Source: Populus alba
Lineage: Eukaryota; Streptophyta; Magnoliopsida; Malpighiales; Salicaceae
Length of the DNA: 64,000 nt
Direction: 5' to 3'
Assembly (NCBI RefSeq): GCF_005239225.2
Contig: NC_133296.1
Coordinates: 3,286,001-3,350,000 of the forward strand
Part shown: positions 38,790 through 51,322 of the stretch, piece by piece
Layout: every line of letters starts with the position of its first letter
How positions within the stretch are numbered: the stretch's first letter is position 1
Position numbers and translations under genes: made by a program
Notes under the pieces: generated by a model
Databases searched by the model: none
Told to the model about the DNA's origin: nothing
What the model saw: the letters and a program-made list of their open reading frames with translations, nothing else

Positions 38790-39117
38790 TCCAGGTCTTC
38801 AAGAGTTAGGGCTTTATTTCTTCTTTTGGTTTCTTACTGGATTTGCGTATTACTATTACTGTTATGAAGGCATAATAGAAGAAGCTAGGGTTTTTGGAGA
38901 CAGAAACAGAAGAATAGGTTTTGTTTTCTTTTACTTTTATGTTCTGTTTTTTTAAGGTTTCGGAAGGGGAGAGAGATGTCAGATTATTGGAGTCTGAAGG
39001 AAATTCGAGGCCTTTTCCCGGCTCTCCCCTCTCTTTTTTTCCTTTCCTTTTGTAAACGAATAGAGAGAAGATAGAAGCGTTAGCTTGCTAATCTGCTTGC
39101 CATTTATGTGATTAGGA

Positions 39118-39880
39118 GCCCGTTTGGCTATGCGTTAGAAGTTGCGTTTTTTCAAAAACGCAAGAAGCAAGTGTTTGGTTAACTAAAAAACGCTGCTTAC
39201 TGTGCATGGTCCCACATCCAAATCGCGTGAGAAACGCAGGAAAATGAAAAGCAGGGAAATGCTGCTTTCGGGAAATCCAACCATGATACACTGTTCACTG
39301 AACAGTGTATCATGCACTCCACTGTTCACTGAACAGTGGAGCATGTAAACAGTGCAAAAATTGCACTGTTCACGTGAAATTTTTTTTTTTTTTAAGTGTT
39401 AATTTTTTTAACATTTAGAAAAAAAACATTAGTATAAAGTGAATTTATCGCACTGTAATATCAATTTTATACCTGATAATATTTTATCTACGCTCAAAAA
39501 ATTATAAAAACTGTAGTTCTTATCGGATGAATTTTGTATGTAATGAAATTATAAATAGTTTAATGGAATAATAAAAAATATTTTTTATAAAGTATTTTTT
39601 ATTTCATGATGTAATAGGAGTAATTAATTCTACAATATTTAAATTTAAAACCATTAATATTAATATATATTTTAAAATTATTTTATAACCTCAATTTTAA
39701 AAGCATTTTTAACCAAACACATTAAACTGCTTTTTCTTCAACTTCAATTTTAACCACAGTTTTAACCAAACACCTATTTTTTCAAACCAACCTCAACTAA
39801 AAGTACTTTTTATAAAACAACTTTTTTTAAACCACAACCACAACAGCTACCACAATACCAAACAGACTCTAGAAGCTTTT
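39118..39880. mobile_element. Probable non-autonomous DNA transposon with palindromic core
   Basis: The left border region reads GAGCCCGTTTGGCTA and the right border, read in reverse, GAGTCTGTTTGGTATTG, an imperfect terminal inverted repeat. No transposase is encoded. Inside lie three perfect palindromes (39283-39370) and A/T-rich flanks. A target-site duplication could not be settled, so superfamily and exact ends are open. Confidence 0.5.
39283..39370. repeat. Array of three perfect palindromes with common core
   Basis: 39283-39313: 15-base arms around a single C. 39317-39341: 12-base arms around a single C. 39348-39370: arms AACAGTGCAA and TTGCACTGTT around AAA. The first two share the core CACTGTTCACTGAACAGTG; the third is followed by ACTGTTCACGTGAA. 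Each would fold into a separate stable hairpin. Confidence 0.95.
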
Positions 39881-40869
39881 TGGGCGTTGCGGTCCGCTCC
39901 ATTTTTCTATTATTATGTTTTCAGGAGCATGGAAGTAATGGATTTAAAGAGGGATGTTTGAAAATATAGTTTTGGTTTGTAGATTTTATTTATAAATATA
40001 TAAAAATAATATTGTTTTAAAATTTTCAAAATTAGTATATTAAAATGATTTAAATACATCAAAAAATATTAATTTAAAGTAAAAAATAAAAATTTTAAAT
40101 TTTTTCATAATTATTTTTGAAATACAAAAATAAACAAGGTTAAAATAATATATTTTTTTATTTTTTAAAATTTAAATTCATAATAATATATATTGAAAAA
40201 ATTAAAAATATAAAAAAATAGTTTCAAATAATTTAATTTTCAATCTCAAATGAAACCAAGTTTCGTTTGCCTCATCGCCATTCCTTATCTTTTCTTTCTA
40301 TATACAGTATTTTCATAGGTTTTGCTGCTGTTTTTTTTGTTTAGTGCATAGTTGTATGATTTAGTTTAGAGATTAAACTTGGAAAAGGGCATGCCTTATT
40401 AATTCATTGATTTAATTCAAATGAATTTCGAGTAAATTATTTTTATTAAATTATTATTATTTTCCTTGAAGTTGAAATGATGGATTAATCAGCCATCTAC
40501 GTTTTACTTAATCAATATGTTTTTTGATTCAATCTCAAACTTAACTTTAGTGAAGTTTTGTATCATAAATTTTTCAAATCAAAGCCCTCGTGCCACTTGA
40601 ACAAGTTTCAGTAATTTTATTAGTTATTGGATCTGTGCTTTAAATAATTTTTTTCCAGTAAAAAATAAATATACAAGTTTTTGTAACGTGTTTTTGAATA
40701 TAAAAAATTCTTCAATTATAATTGAAATGCTTGTACACAAATATAATTAAATATATAAATATTTGATAAAGAAATAACTAAAATTAAGATATTTTATCTC
40801 GTAATATGGGTCGTATCCTCAGCTGTTTTTAGTAACTTTGTTTCTTATCATAAATCTTTTACTTAATCA

Positions 40870-41890
40870 AATAATTATTTGTGCCAATAAAAGATAAAAA
40901 AAAAAGTCATTAACGAAAGTAAATTTAATAACACTATGAAGCCCAAATATTAAATAACACAATGTTAAATGACAAAACTAAAAATAAAAAGTGGCACAAA
41001 AAAAAAGTTTTCGGTCAACCTAGGCTAACCTTTCAACTATAAGCACAAGATTGAGATAGCCTCATATAAAAAAAATTGAAAAAAAAAAAACACGAAAACC
41101 AATTCAAAAAAAAATATTGGAGGATAAAAATGAAAAAAAAATCAATTTAAAAAAAAGACTTAAAAGAACATCAAAGTCAATTTGTGTTAACTTTCAAAAC
41201 TTGTGATTTTGCTCATGAGATCGGGACTAATCGTATAGAAAGCAAACCTAAAAAAACAACAAATCAAGATTCTTAAAAGAAAATTATTGAGTTAACATGA
41301 GTTAACTCGTTAACATTGTGATGTGCATAAGAATGGGATGACCTCTCAAAAAGGAAAGGAAAAAAAAAACAAAAAGATCAATAAAAAAATGAAGCATCAG
41401 ATGATGAAATTAAAAATGAAATATCTTTTTTAAATGAGCATAAAAAGAACCAAAATCAACTTGTGTTAACCTTTGAAATTTGTGATCTTAGTCATGAGAC
41501 TGAGATTAACCCTATAAAAGAGAAAAAAAAATTACAATAAAAAAAGTATTAATGGATGAAATTAAAACACAAATGTCATAAAAAAGATTAAAAAAATATA
41601 ATAAAAAGAACGGGGACCAAATTTGACATAAAAATAATTTAAAATCAAATGCTGGGGGATAAAATTCAAAACAAAATTAATTAGCAAAAGAGTTTAAGAA
41701 AATCAAAAGAATAAGGTCCAAATTTAATATAAAAGTCAAATTAGATCAAATGATATGGATGAAATTGAAAGAGAAAATCAATTAAAAAAATATAAAAAAT
41801 ATAAAAAAAATAACAATCAAAAGAAGAAGGACCAAATTAAATTTATAAGACAAATAAGAGGAAACCATCATACTTTAACGAAGAGAAGAG
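40870..41890. repeat. A-rich degenerate repeat tract
   Basis: A phrase TTGTGTTAAC(C)TTTGAAATTTGTGAT..CTCATGAGA(T/C)(C/T)G appears near 41178 and 41460, and GG(A/G)(G)GATAAAATT..AAAATCAATTA-type phrases return every 100 to 150 bases. It resembles, in reverse, the tract at 9280-9840. No open frame of note. Confidence 0.5.
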
Positions 41891-43454
41891 AGAGAAAAGA
41901 AAGAGGAGAAAAAAATCATTAAAGCCCAATTGTCATGCCTCCGCACACACGAGTCATACCGCTAAGAAGAGGATGTTGACACGCTTCTAATGCTATAATG
42001 GAAGGTGATATTTGACTTCAAGACATTGCCAACACATGCTATCCGAAGGGCTTGGGTAGCATCAACTCAGTAACACATGTTTCTCATGGTCAACAATGTT
42101 TTTTTTTTTAATATTTTATATTATTGAAAGACAGGAATGCCCCTGAACCCACTTAAAAATAACAAAAAAAAACCTAAAGATAAAGATGAAAAATCTTGTG
42201 TATGGACGTTTTAAAATTATTTGATTTTGAGGGCATTAAAGCTTTTTTTACTATTCATTAAAAAATGACCATTAAAACCCTGGATAAAAAGTTTTTTTTT
42301 TACCTAAAATGTTAATTTAGTAACTCAACTATTCAAATAAAATGTTAAAAAAAAAAAAACATTTATGCTGCAATGAATTTTTAAAAGATAGATGTGTCCC
42401 TATGAAAAAGATCATAATACTCTCATTGCAAGTATTTTCTTTGGTGTGGAGAGGGTCAGAATGAAAAAAAAAAAAAAAAAAAAAACATTGTGGATTCACT
42501 AGGTACATCCATAATGTTTTTCTCATGTGGTTTAAAGTTTCTTTTAATTTTAATATAAAATAAAGTTTATTAAAGTTAAAATAACCAGAAATCATGATAG
42601 AAAAAAACCTACTTTTATGTTATTCTTAATTTTCTTTTAGCAATTTCAAATTATGTATTCAGGTAAGACTATATATATAAACACTTGGAAAATGGATATT
42701 CATTAATCTACATATGTTCATTGCTCATAAGTAAAACCAACTAATCATTTGTTTTTACATTTTAGAGCATTGAAAAAACATCAAATCGATGTCTTTTTAG
42801 TGTTTTCTAACAGTTTTGATGTGCTAATATTAAATATATATATATATATATATATTTTGATGTATTTTCAAGTGAAAATCACTTTTAAAAAATACTATAC
42901 ACCACAATATCAAATGCACATTAAAAAAAGTATGTTTCCATATTAGCCTTTATTCTAGTATTGATGCAAGGAAAAAAAATGGTGATCCATGTATAACATC
43001 TTCCACAACACTTTTTGAAACATTGAGAGAGTTGTTAGCTAAAATAAAAACCACCATAAAGTTGTTAAGCGGCAGAGAATATATAGATATCCCATTTCCA
43101 ATCCTAATTTTAACAAAATAAGTTTGACATGGCTTATGTAACTTTTGAATTAATTGGAAAATTTGGAATACAATTATGAGTGATATGACCTCTTTTTTTA
43201 TCACTCCTTACAATAATACCAAAAGTAGTAATAAGATCCATCAAAAAATGATCAATTAATTAATTGTTTTTATTAATTACTAATCAACCCATACTAATAT
43301 TAGACATCATTCCTCCAATGTTGATAAGTAAATAATAGTATCAATTAATACATGATCTCTAGAATATTAATGAATAAAAGTTTTGGTCATCGTATAATCA
43401 TTCCATTTCATGATTTTGAAAATTGATTTGTTAGTGCTACTATTTATTAAGTAG

Positions 43455-43850
43455 TTCGGGATGGAATGGTCCACTAACGAGCCCTATTGTTTGGACGTTA
43501 TTTAATAGGTAATGTAAATCTTTCAAACAATAATAAGTATTCCCACCATGTACTTTAACCTATGATAGAATGGTTTAATATCGGCCATGCTCTTTGGATG
43601 TTATTTAGTATGTGGTTATTGGGCCTTGATCATATATAAGTATCCTATCTTGCATATTAAATTAACCTATCTTATATAAAATAACCTAGAATGGAATGAT
43701 TCAATATCGGGTGTGTCCTTTGACTATTAATTAATAAATAATAGGGCCAATTAATTTAGTTTTTTTATTTATCAAATAACACTAGGAAGGTAAGGTCCAA
43801 CATTAAGCCCTGTTCTTAATTTGAATGTTGTTTAAAGGACAACAATAACA
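43455..43850 (+). repeat. Degenerate tandem repeat, four units of about 100-120 bp
   Basis: Units start near 43455, 43560, 43685 and 43787. Each opens with (G)GAATGGTCCA or a variant, continues with a GCCCT or TCGG(G/C)C segment, and then TTTGGA(C/T)GTTATTTAATA. Units 2 to 4 are strongly diverged. Confidence 0.6.
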
Positions 43851-44057
43851 AAACTCGGATAACAAACAAGTTTAGACAAATTACATAACTATATATATCA
43901 TTAAAAATATATAGCAATGCATCTTATTTTAAGTAGAATATATAAGATGATATCCATTTTTTTTATTACATAACAAGTTTCTTATTTAGAATTTCTATAA
44001 ACTAGTTATGATTTTTAGTTATGTAAAGACTTTTTTTTCTTTTTATCTTACTTCTTT

Positions 44058-44063
<6 letters not shown>

Positions 44064-44115
<52 letters not shown>
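44064..44115. repeat. (TA)n microsatellite
   Basis: About 26 uninterrupted TA units, probably length-polymorphic. Confidence 0.95.
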
Positions 44116-44116
<1 letters not shown>

Positions 44117-45819
44117 CTCGCCAAAAATATACCCTTCCTTCAACATTAAGTGACACTGAATTATTTTTTTTTTTAAAAAGTTCTACCTAGATTAGGAAGA
44201 AATACAAACCTATCAGTTAAGCTCCAATTCATTAAAAAAAATAAGGGCTGGTCCGCACTAGGTTCAGTAGTAACATTGGCCGATCGAAGTATAATTAGTG
44301 CAAAGCCAGATCGATCAAAGCATAAAACAAAAGCTCAGATCAAAAGCCAACATAATTCCAGACCATGAAGGGAGCATCAAGACTGGAGCTAATTATAAGG
44401 GAAGTGCAGCAGAGGAAGACTTAATTAGCGGCCAGCCAATCAACAAAAACACCATAAGATAAGAGTCATAGGTAATTAGTAATTGGGATGATTGTGTTGG
44501 AAGTGACAATACTTATGGTAAGATCATGGGTGAGATTTTTCACAATTATAATAATGAAAGCTATATTGTTCCTGCATAAAAGAAAGAACAATGTCACATG
44601 CAATTCCTATTGTTTTGACCAGAAAAAGCCAATCATTTTTTTTATTCATTAATCACACACTAATTTTGTTAATAAAATACAATCTACTTGGTGCGGAGTG
44701 GGTGTGTTATGATGTAATGGCGACACTCATAATTCTCTCTCTCTCCCCCTCCCTCCCTCCCTCTATCTCTCTCTCTCTTCTATTAGAAAGACAAATAAGG
44801 TTGGATTTATACGAGGCAATGATGATAGTCATTTTCCTTCTTTTTTTTTTTTTTATTATTATTATCATCACTCATACTCTACACACACACACACATATCA
44901 CGCATGGTGGTTCTTTAATGTGAGAATTTCCAAGTTTAATGATCAATAAAATATCACGCATGGTGGTGCATCCAGAAGCTGTAGTTTAAAGTAACAACAT
45001 GATCTATAAAAAAAAATATAGATCATAGATATATGAAATATCATATGGTCATTTGACTCATTCCAATGAAAATTATTGTAGGGAATATAATATATATATA
45101 TTCGTATTCGTATACAACTGTGAACTGCCCGCTATGATTAGAGCATATCTTATTTTTTTATTCTCATTTTGATTTCGCAAAGCTTTTAATTCTACTAAAT
45201 GACAGAAAATATGTCAAGAGCATCCAATTCTCATCCCCTTGATACTACCTGATGAGTCTTTAGTTCAACAATATTCAGTTCTACCACAAAGCAAAGCAAA
45301 GCAAAGGGAGAGAGAGCAAAGGCCTCGAATCTGATCTTGTAATTCCTTCCAAGTTTTTTTCTAAAAGGAAAACGAAAGGAATATGTTATCGATCCCTCTC
45401 TATCTTGTAGCTCCAACGACGCACCCTAACCAGATAAAACTTCAGCACATACCTCTAACATGGCATTGAAAAGTATTTTGCATCATTTATATGTAATTAA
45501 ATATGATCTATTCCATTGCTACATGGAGAAACTTGTGATCTGATGTAGAACTCTTTGTACAATTGCATTCAAGAAGCAAACTTGCCAACTATACATGCAG
45601 ATCTGTGATATCCTAACAAATCCTTCTAAAATCTTCTATTACATGCAATCCAACAAAGGAAAAATCCAGATACATTTTTTCTTTCTTTCTGGGTGATAAA
45701 ATTGATCCATATTTGATATTTCTTCTCGGAGAACCCAGGCTAAAAGTGCAACTCTTCCCTTTCTCTTTCTGATCTTTTCTTCATCTTTTGTTAGGGGCCT
45801 GAATTGCATGTGTGAGGCT

Positions 45820-46930
45820 TTACACAGCACAACCCAAACCTCTAGCTTCTGACTCTTTCATGATTCTCAGCCTCTTACATGAACTGATGAACATACTGTA
45901 TTCAGGGGGAAAAAGCAAGTGTAAGTTTAGCTAAACAATGGAGTAATTGATTGACTAATCTCCCTTTCTATTAATAAGGAAATTGCAATCTAAGAGCAAC
46001 AAGAGAAGAACTTACTCCCATGGAACATCTCCAACCAACATCCAATCTCCATCTTTGTCTTCATATGTTGGTACATGTTCTGATCCATTATACCCTTCCC
46101 TCTCCGAATACTCACCTGCAAAAAGAAATATACGTGTATTTAATTTTAAATTCAAAAACGTATGTATTTTGTTCTCATATTAATTAAATCAACCTCTTTA
46201 CAGTGTTGTGTAGTTAGTTTAAAGAGAAAAAAAGGGAAAAAAAATACGTACCAACTTTGGATTTGAACATCTCTTCCAAGGCCTTGAGGAGTTCTGGATA
46301 TCCTTTGTAAACCTTCAAATCAATCTTTCTGAGATAAGGAGCACCATCCATGCTAACTTTCACGTAAAGTCCAGCAGCTTCAGCCTCTAGTTTCTTTGCT
46401 TGTAGACAGTTTTTCCTGTAAGATCTGATTGGTGGCCACCCTACCACTTGTGCCCTATAAAATCACACCAATCCACCCTAAAATTAGCTTATTATTCAAA
46501 ACCATGCATGCATAACCCTCAAACATCTAATCATCACCAAAGTACTAAAAAATCCAGATCACTAGAAGGAATAAACAAGAATATATATACTTAACATGTT
46601 TTGACACAGTTCATCGAGACCTCTAGCTAGGATTTTCTCATTGTGAAGAGAAGAAGGTGGCAAATTAACTTACTTGATGGGTGGAGGAGCAGTTTCTTGG
46701 TCATGGCTTTTTTCTTCATTTGATGACACAGTGCTAGAATTTTCCCTTGATGATCCTGCAGGCTCTTCATTCATGTCAGGCAATGATCTTTTGTTGCTCT
46801 TGGCAAGATTTGAGTTAGGTGTTTGCTTCTCTGACTGTTTTGTGGCAGTGCCGGGGAGGCCTAACCTAAGCTCTGTTGCATCAAGATTAAGGTCTCTCTC
46901 AAATTCCATACTTTTCGTCTCTTTATTCAA
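45820..46930 (-). CDS. Aux/IAA auxin-signalling repressor, IAA3/IAA4-like
   Basis: Short-lived nuclear repressor: it binds ARF factors, recruits TOPLESS through its EAR motif, and is degraded through TIR1/AFB when auxin is present. Four exons keep frame: 46930-46674, 46454-46252, 46115-46016 and 45895-45820, giving 211 residues from the first ATG. The inner ATG at 46907-46909 ([20 protein letters not shown]) gives 204 and matches the usual start of this subgroup. Domain [13 protein letters not shown] pair (NKRSLPD) precedes the degron [13 protein letters not shown] of domain II. PB1 domain [24 protein letters not shown], then [20 protein letters not shown] with the acidic OPCA residues, and SCKRLRIMK. 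It ends GLGCAV like IAA1-4, without the RAVEKCK tail of the second gene. All key residues are present. It is divergent to the gene at 61094. Confidence 0.96.
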
Positions 46931-47048
46931 CGATCTTGAAATGAAATGAAGTTTGTTTCTCTTCTAAAGTGGCAGCGAATTAACTTCTCTGTATTTCCCG
47001 TGTGGTTGCAAAGCTCTCTGAGATGGCTGAAGCAAATGCATGCCTACG

Positions 47049-47056
47049 TTATATAA
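47049..47056 (-). promoter_or_regulatory. Candidate TATA box of the IAA3/IAA4-like gene
   Basis: TTATATAA, 119 bases before the first ATG and 140 before the second, a usual distance allowing for a 5' UTR near 90 to 110 bases. It is palindromic, so strand is set only by position. Confidence 0.5.
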
Positions 47057-48017
47057 GCAACTTGGCAATTGAAATTAATTAAAGGCAAAGAACAGTATTG
47101 TTTGGGAAAACAAAAACAATATTATCTTCACCCCTCATGGCGCGTGGATAACAAATTAAGTATGTTTCTAATAAATTCCTTTAATTTTAGTTAATTGATA
47201 GAACTACTTATCATTAATTCTAATAACAACTCCTATATATAAGTTCAAAGTTAACATATAGTACAATAATAACTAGAAAAAAAAATAAAAGCGTAATTAA
47301 TGCTTAGGGCCTAATCTCACAATAATAAATTAGGTTATTAAGGATACATGCAACAAGACAAAAATAACTCATTACAAATAAAATTATATATCCAACATAA
47401 AATTATAAAATATTTAAGATATATAACATAAAAGATAAAAGATTTAACTTAAGATATGAAGATGTGAAAACCAAGTTTCATAATTAAGTAGAATAAGTTT
47501 TGTAATATTTTTTTTTGTTAGCGGTCAAGCATAGAGCCTCTTCTTAAAAATACAAGCTAAATTCTTATTATTTGCATGCTTGATACAATCAATTTTAAAT
47601 TATTAAAAAAACTAGTTATGAAAATTAAAAAAATAAAAAAATAACCCATTACATGATAATGTGTGTGTGTGTGTATAAAATAAATATTACTCATATCTTA
47701 GCAATATACATGTATTTCAATATAAAAATACATATTGCAATTTGACAATTACTTTGCTAAAATATTGGAATGCTAGTCTTTTATATTTAATCATGTAAAT
47801 GAGGTGATTCATGCCCTAAAACGAATTCTTTTCTTCTCTCTTTTTAATAACGAAATCATGAGATTTCAAATATTAAGGCTTGCATGCATTAATTTATCTT
47901 TAAAAAAAAAAAAGATTTTGATCTGGGAAGTGGAGTACACACACCCTGAAGAGAGAGTGAAGTAAGAACATTGGAGAGAGGAATCTGAAAGCACAAATTT
48001 GGAGATGGGCAGCAAAT

Positions 48018-48029
48018 TGTCTCTGTCAC
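48018..48029 (+). promoter_or_regulatory. Adjacent auxin-response-like motifs
   Basis: TGTCTC directly followed by TGTCAC, about 1.1 kb upstream of the IAA3/IAA4-like start. TGTCTC is the classic ARF core. The site lies in a GC-richer island that also has an inverted repeat CCCATGTG..CACATGGG (48204-48228). Motif presence alone is weak evidence. Confidence 0.35.
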
Positions 48030-51000
48030 ATGAACGGCAAGATAGAGAAAGTTGTCATTGCATTTTGGGGACAAGGAGGGGACAAAGCTGGGCCGATCAC
48101 ATTGAATACCGTGACTCTCAAATGAACGGTCAAGATGCGACCATGGATTCCGCTAGAAGGAATGAGGAGCATTGGATTAATCATGAGTGGAGGTTTGGTG
48201 CCGCCCATGTGAGTTGGGCCCACATGGGTTGTCCTTGATGGGCAAGGGCATGGTGTTTGTGGGGGAGACCCTAGCTAGGGCTTATTATTTTGCTCTTTAG
48301 ATTTGGAGGAATTCAAGTTTTTGCATATTTACATGTGGGCATGGTCAAACCCCATGAGCCATTGCCATGCATTAAGGAATTCTTCCTCTTATTAATTCAA
48401 CCTTGAAAACCACAAGTCAATAACCCACCTATCCAATTTAAAAAGAAATTTTAAATTTACTTCCTACATCTGCTATCAAACTTGTTTCTTAATGTTACAA
48501 TCTGTAAAATTAATTAAAATATACATAAATTAAATCAGACATCATATTAATAAAAAAAAATATTATTAATAAGTTAATCTTAATTGATTTGTTTCAATTT
48601 TTTTTAAAAAAATTCAAACTAGAACTAAATTGTTTAGGTTAAATTAAATTAAATTTGGGTTTATTATTTTTAAACTTAACCCAAACTAAACACCAATTTT
48701 TGGTTAATTTGTTGAGTTGAGTTAGGTATTATAACTATAATTAAAAATTAAAGGTAGACATAAAAATGCAAATTTCCATTTTCCTTTGAATTTTATATGG
48801 GATGATCGAAAAAAAAGTAATTATTTTGGGGATTTTATGGATGATGTGTACTTCTTTAGCAAATGTTGAAGTAAAATCTCAAGATGAAATCGAAGAAAGG
48901 CTATTTTTATGCCATGGGAAGAAGCTATGGCATTTGAAAAAAAAAAAATGGCAAACTAATTAATTTGCCATTTTATTTTATTTTGAGATGACTAACGATA
49001 GAGACAACTTTTCAAGTTACAAGTAAAAGTGTGCCTTTTCTCTCTTGATTGTCTAACATTACGACGTACGTGTGTTTTAAACTATATCCCCACCATTATT
49101 TTAAGAAGATAAGCATCAATAATTCTTATTAATTACTCATTGAGATCACAGTTAAAAAAAAAAATGTGCATTTTCCTGATCCTCCCAAGCCCAATAAACA
49201 CTTCAGAAACGGCCTTTGCACGTAAGAGTAACGCAATGCATGTCAATTTGCGAAGCTAATCTCTAAAATTATTGGGACTTGGATTGGATGAGCTTCGTTG
49301 AAATGCAGCAGAAAGTGTCGAGTTGCTTTTAATTGATTATATATATATATATATATATATATATTTGATTAGACCGAGTGGATAGGTAACAAAGAGTTAA
49401 AGATAGTGAACAAATCTTCGATTGAGCTTCTCTAATGACACGAAATGTATGCATGCGACGGTGAAAAATATTGCCTCTAACTCTCCTGACAATCCAATTA
49501 CTCTAAGACCCTCCAAAACATATGAATTGGAGGTAGCTTTTTTGAATATTGAGTACGTACGTAGCTATTGTTAAATTAATTTATTTTTATGTTTTAAGAT
49601 TGTTTTGATATGGTAATATTAAAAATAATTTTTAAAAAAATAATAAAAATACTATTTTAATATATTTTAAAATAAAAAATACTGCTACTATACTTTCAAA
49701 TATTTTTATAAAAAATATGGATAAAAGCATAGCTGTTATTTTTTTTATTTTCGAACCCAAGTTCATAAACATCTCATGCTATGCAAAGAAAATACATGGG
49801 TTTAATTACACATTTAATGGTGATATAAATCTTGGCATGATTAATCAAACATTCTTTGAATCCAGTTGTACAGTATTCTTGCGATCTATGGACCATTTAC
49901 TTTTTGGACACGAGGAGTTAACTTTACGTTCATACTAGAGAAAGGTGACCATTCTATTTCCATGGCACCGACACACGAACCCTAAATGGTCCTAATGTAT
50001 CGAACCAAATTAGCAAAATTGCATGTGGCTTTGGCATAAAGAGACCCCTAACCCCTTCTCTGCTTTTTCTTGCGCCTGCTGGCATTAAAACGGCTAAATG
50101 GTTCGCACCCAAATCATATTTTGGAACCCCGGAGACACACAGGGTCCACTACTCTTGCTGATTTATGACACTGCATTATGAGCTTTCTCTCCGGTGTCTG
50201 GTTCGGGTCTATTCTCCAATGGTGGCCAGCCAATCTGGGGTCCACTCTACTTACAGGTATGGGTCCCGTTGTCAATTAGGCTAGACCAGATGGGTCCCTC
50301 GAAAGGCACCTCCGGCTAATTATCGCTATCTTAAGCTTTATCTACTTTAGTTAACATTTTTTTATCCTCCAAAGACCCTTCCTTTTTCCTCGGCTTTTAA
50401 TTTGCCACCCAACAAGGTGACACAATTTCAGTTTTTAATCTGGTTTGAACGTGTATTTATATCCCGTAAATCATGTAAATTAACTTTATAACCCGTAAAT
50501 CATGTAAATTAAGTTAATTAACTTGTATTTTTTTTTAATTGGGAATACACCCTTCTAGCTTGTTCATGTCTATTCAGGATTATGGAATCATAAAAAAATC
50601 TATGGTTTTTGTGCCAGATCGTCAAAGCCTTTCTATTTTTAATTATTGGTGTCCTTTACTTGTTGGATGAGAACCGCACAAAATAATTGAAATATTAAAA
50701 TAATTAAAGAGGATTAAATGTTAAATTTGTTATTATATTTTATATTTACTTTCAATACATTACTATAAGTCTAGTTGCTCTTAGTTTATCCTTATATTTT
50801 ACATAATTCCTTAACTACTCTTCTAATAGATATTTCAGTACAAACTAATATAATATCATCACTTAAAAAACTCAAACCCACCTATTTTTTTTTAAAACAA
50901 AATTATTATATTATGCTAAAAGTAATTGTTTTCATGATGATTTTGCAATTATTTTCTCAGCAAGTGTTTTGATTATCCTATAAGGAAATAACCAAGGATT

Positions 51001-51322
51001 CGATTTAATATTTTTTGATGGATTTTGATGTAATTTGATTATTTTTTAATTTTAATATTTTATGTTTTTCATTAGCTTGTTATTAAGTCTTTTTAAAGTT
51101 TTACTAGTTAAAATAACATACTAATATGATGGTACTGTATAGTTGAGAAGTTATTTAAGTAGTTTACTTTATGTTATTTAGGATTTTATATGGTGTATAG
51201 ATAAAAATAAATAAAAAAGGAATTTACCTATATTTTATGATTCATTCTAAAAAAATAACCTTTTTAGGAATTAAAAATTTTGTTTTTTTAGAATTCAACC
51301 AGATCTTTTTCTTACTTATAGA

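Larger units (their letters stand above)
38790..45819. other. Intergenic region rich in repeats, no gene seen
   Basis: 38790-39060 is the probable MED14 5' UTR and promoter. 39118-39880 looks like a non-autonomous DNA element with palindromes. 39960-40140 is a dispersed AT-rich repeat. 40870-41890 is an A-rich repeat tract. 43455-43850 is a degenerate tandem repeat. 44064-44115 is a (TA)n run, and CT and CA runs lie at 44730-44780 and 44880-44895. A 17-base phrase ATATCACGCATGGTGGT occurs at 44895 and 44951. 45430-45819 is probably 3' UTR of the Aux/IAA gene. Confidence 0.6.
46931..51322. other. Aux/IAA intergenic region, left part
   Basis: 46931-47060 is the leader and core promoter of the minus-strand Aux/IAA gene. 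47100-48000 is AT rich with a (GT)n run at 47660-47674. 48000-48250 and 50050-50330 are GC-richer islands (see separate entries). 49337-49364 is a TA run and 49561-49700 a dispersed AT-rich repeat. A 29-base direct duplication (CCCGTAAATCATGTAAATTAA) lies at 50463-50520. No gene seen. Confidence 0.55.

Noticed and set aside
44591..44923. 110-codon open frame with CT and AC repeats
   Set aside because: The translation is driven by (CT)n, T runs and (AC)n microsatellites, with no domain.
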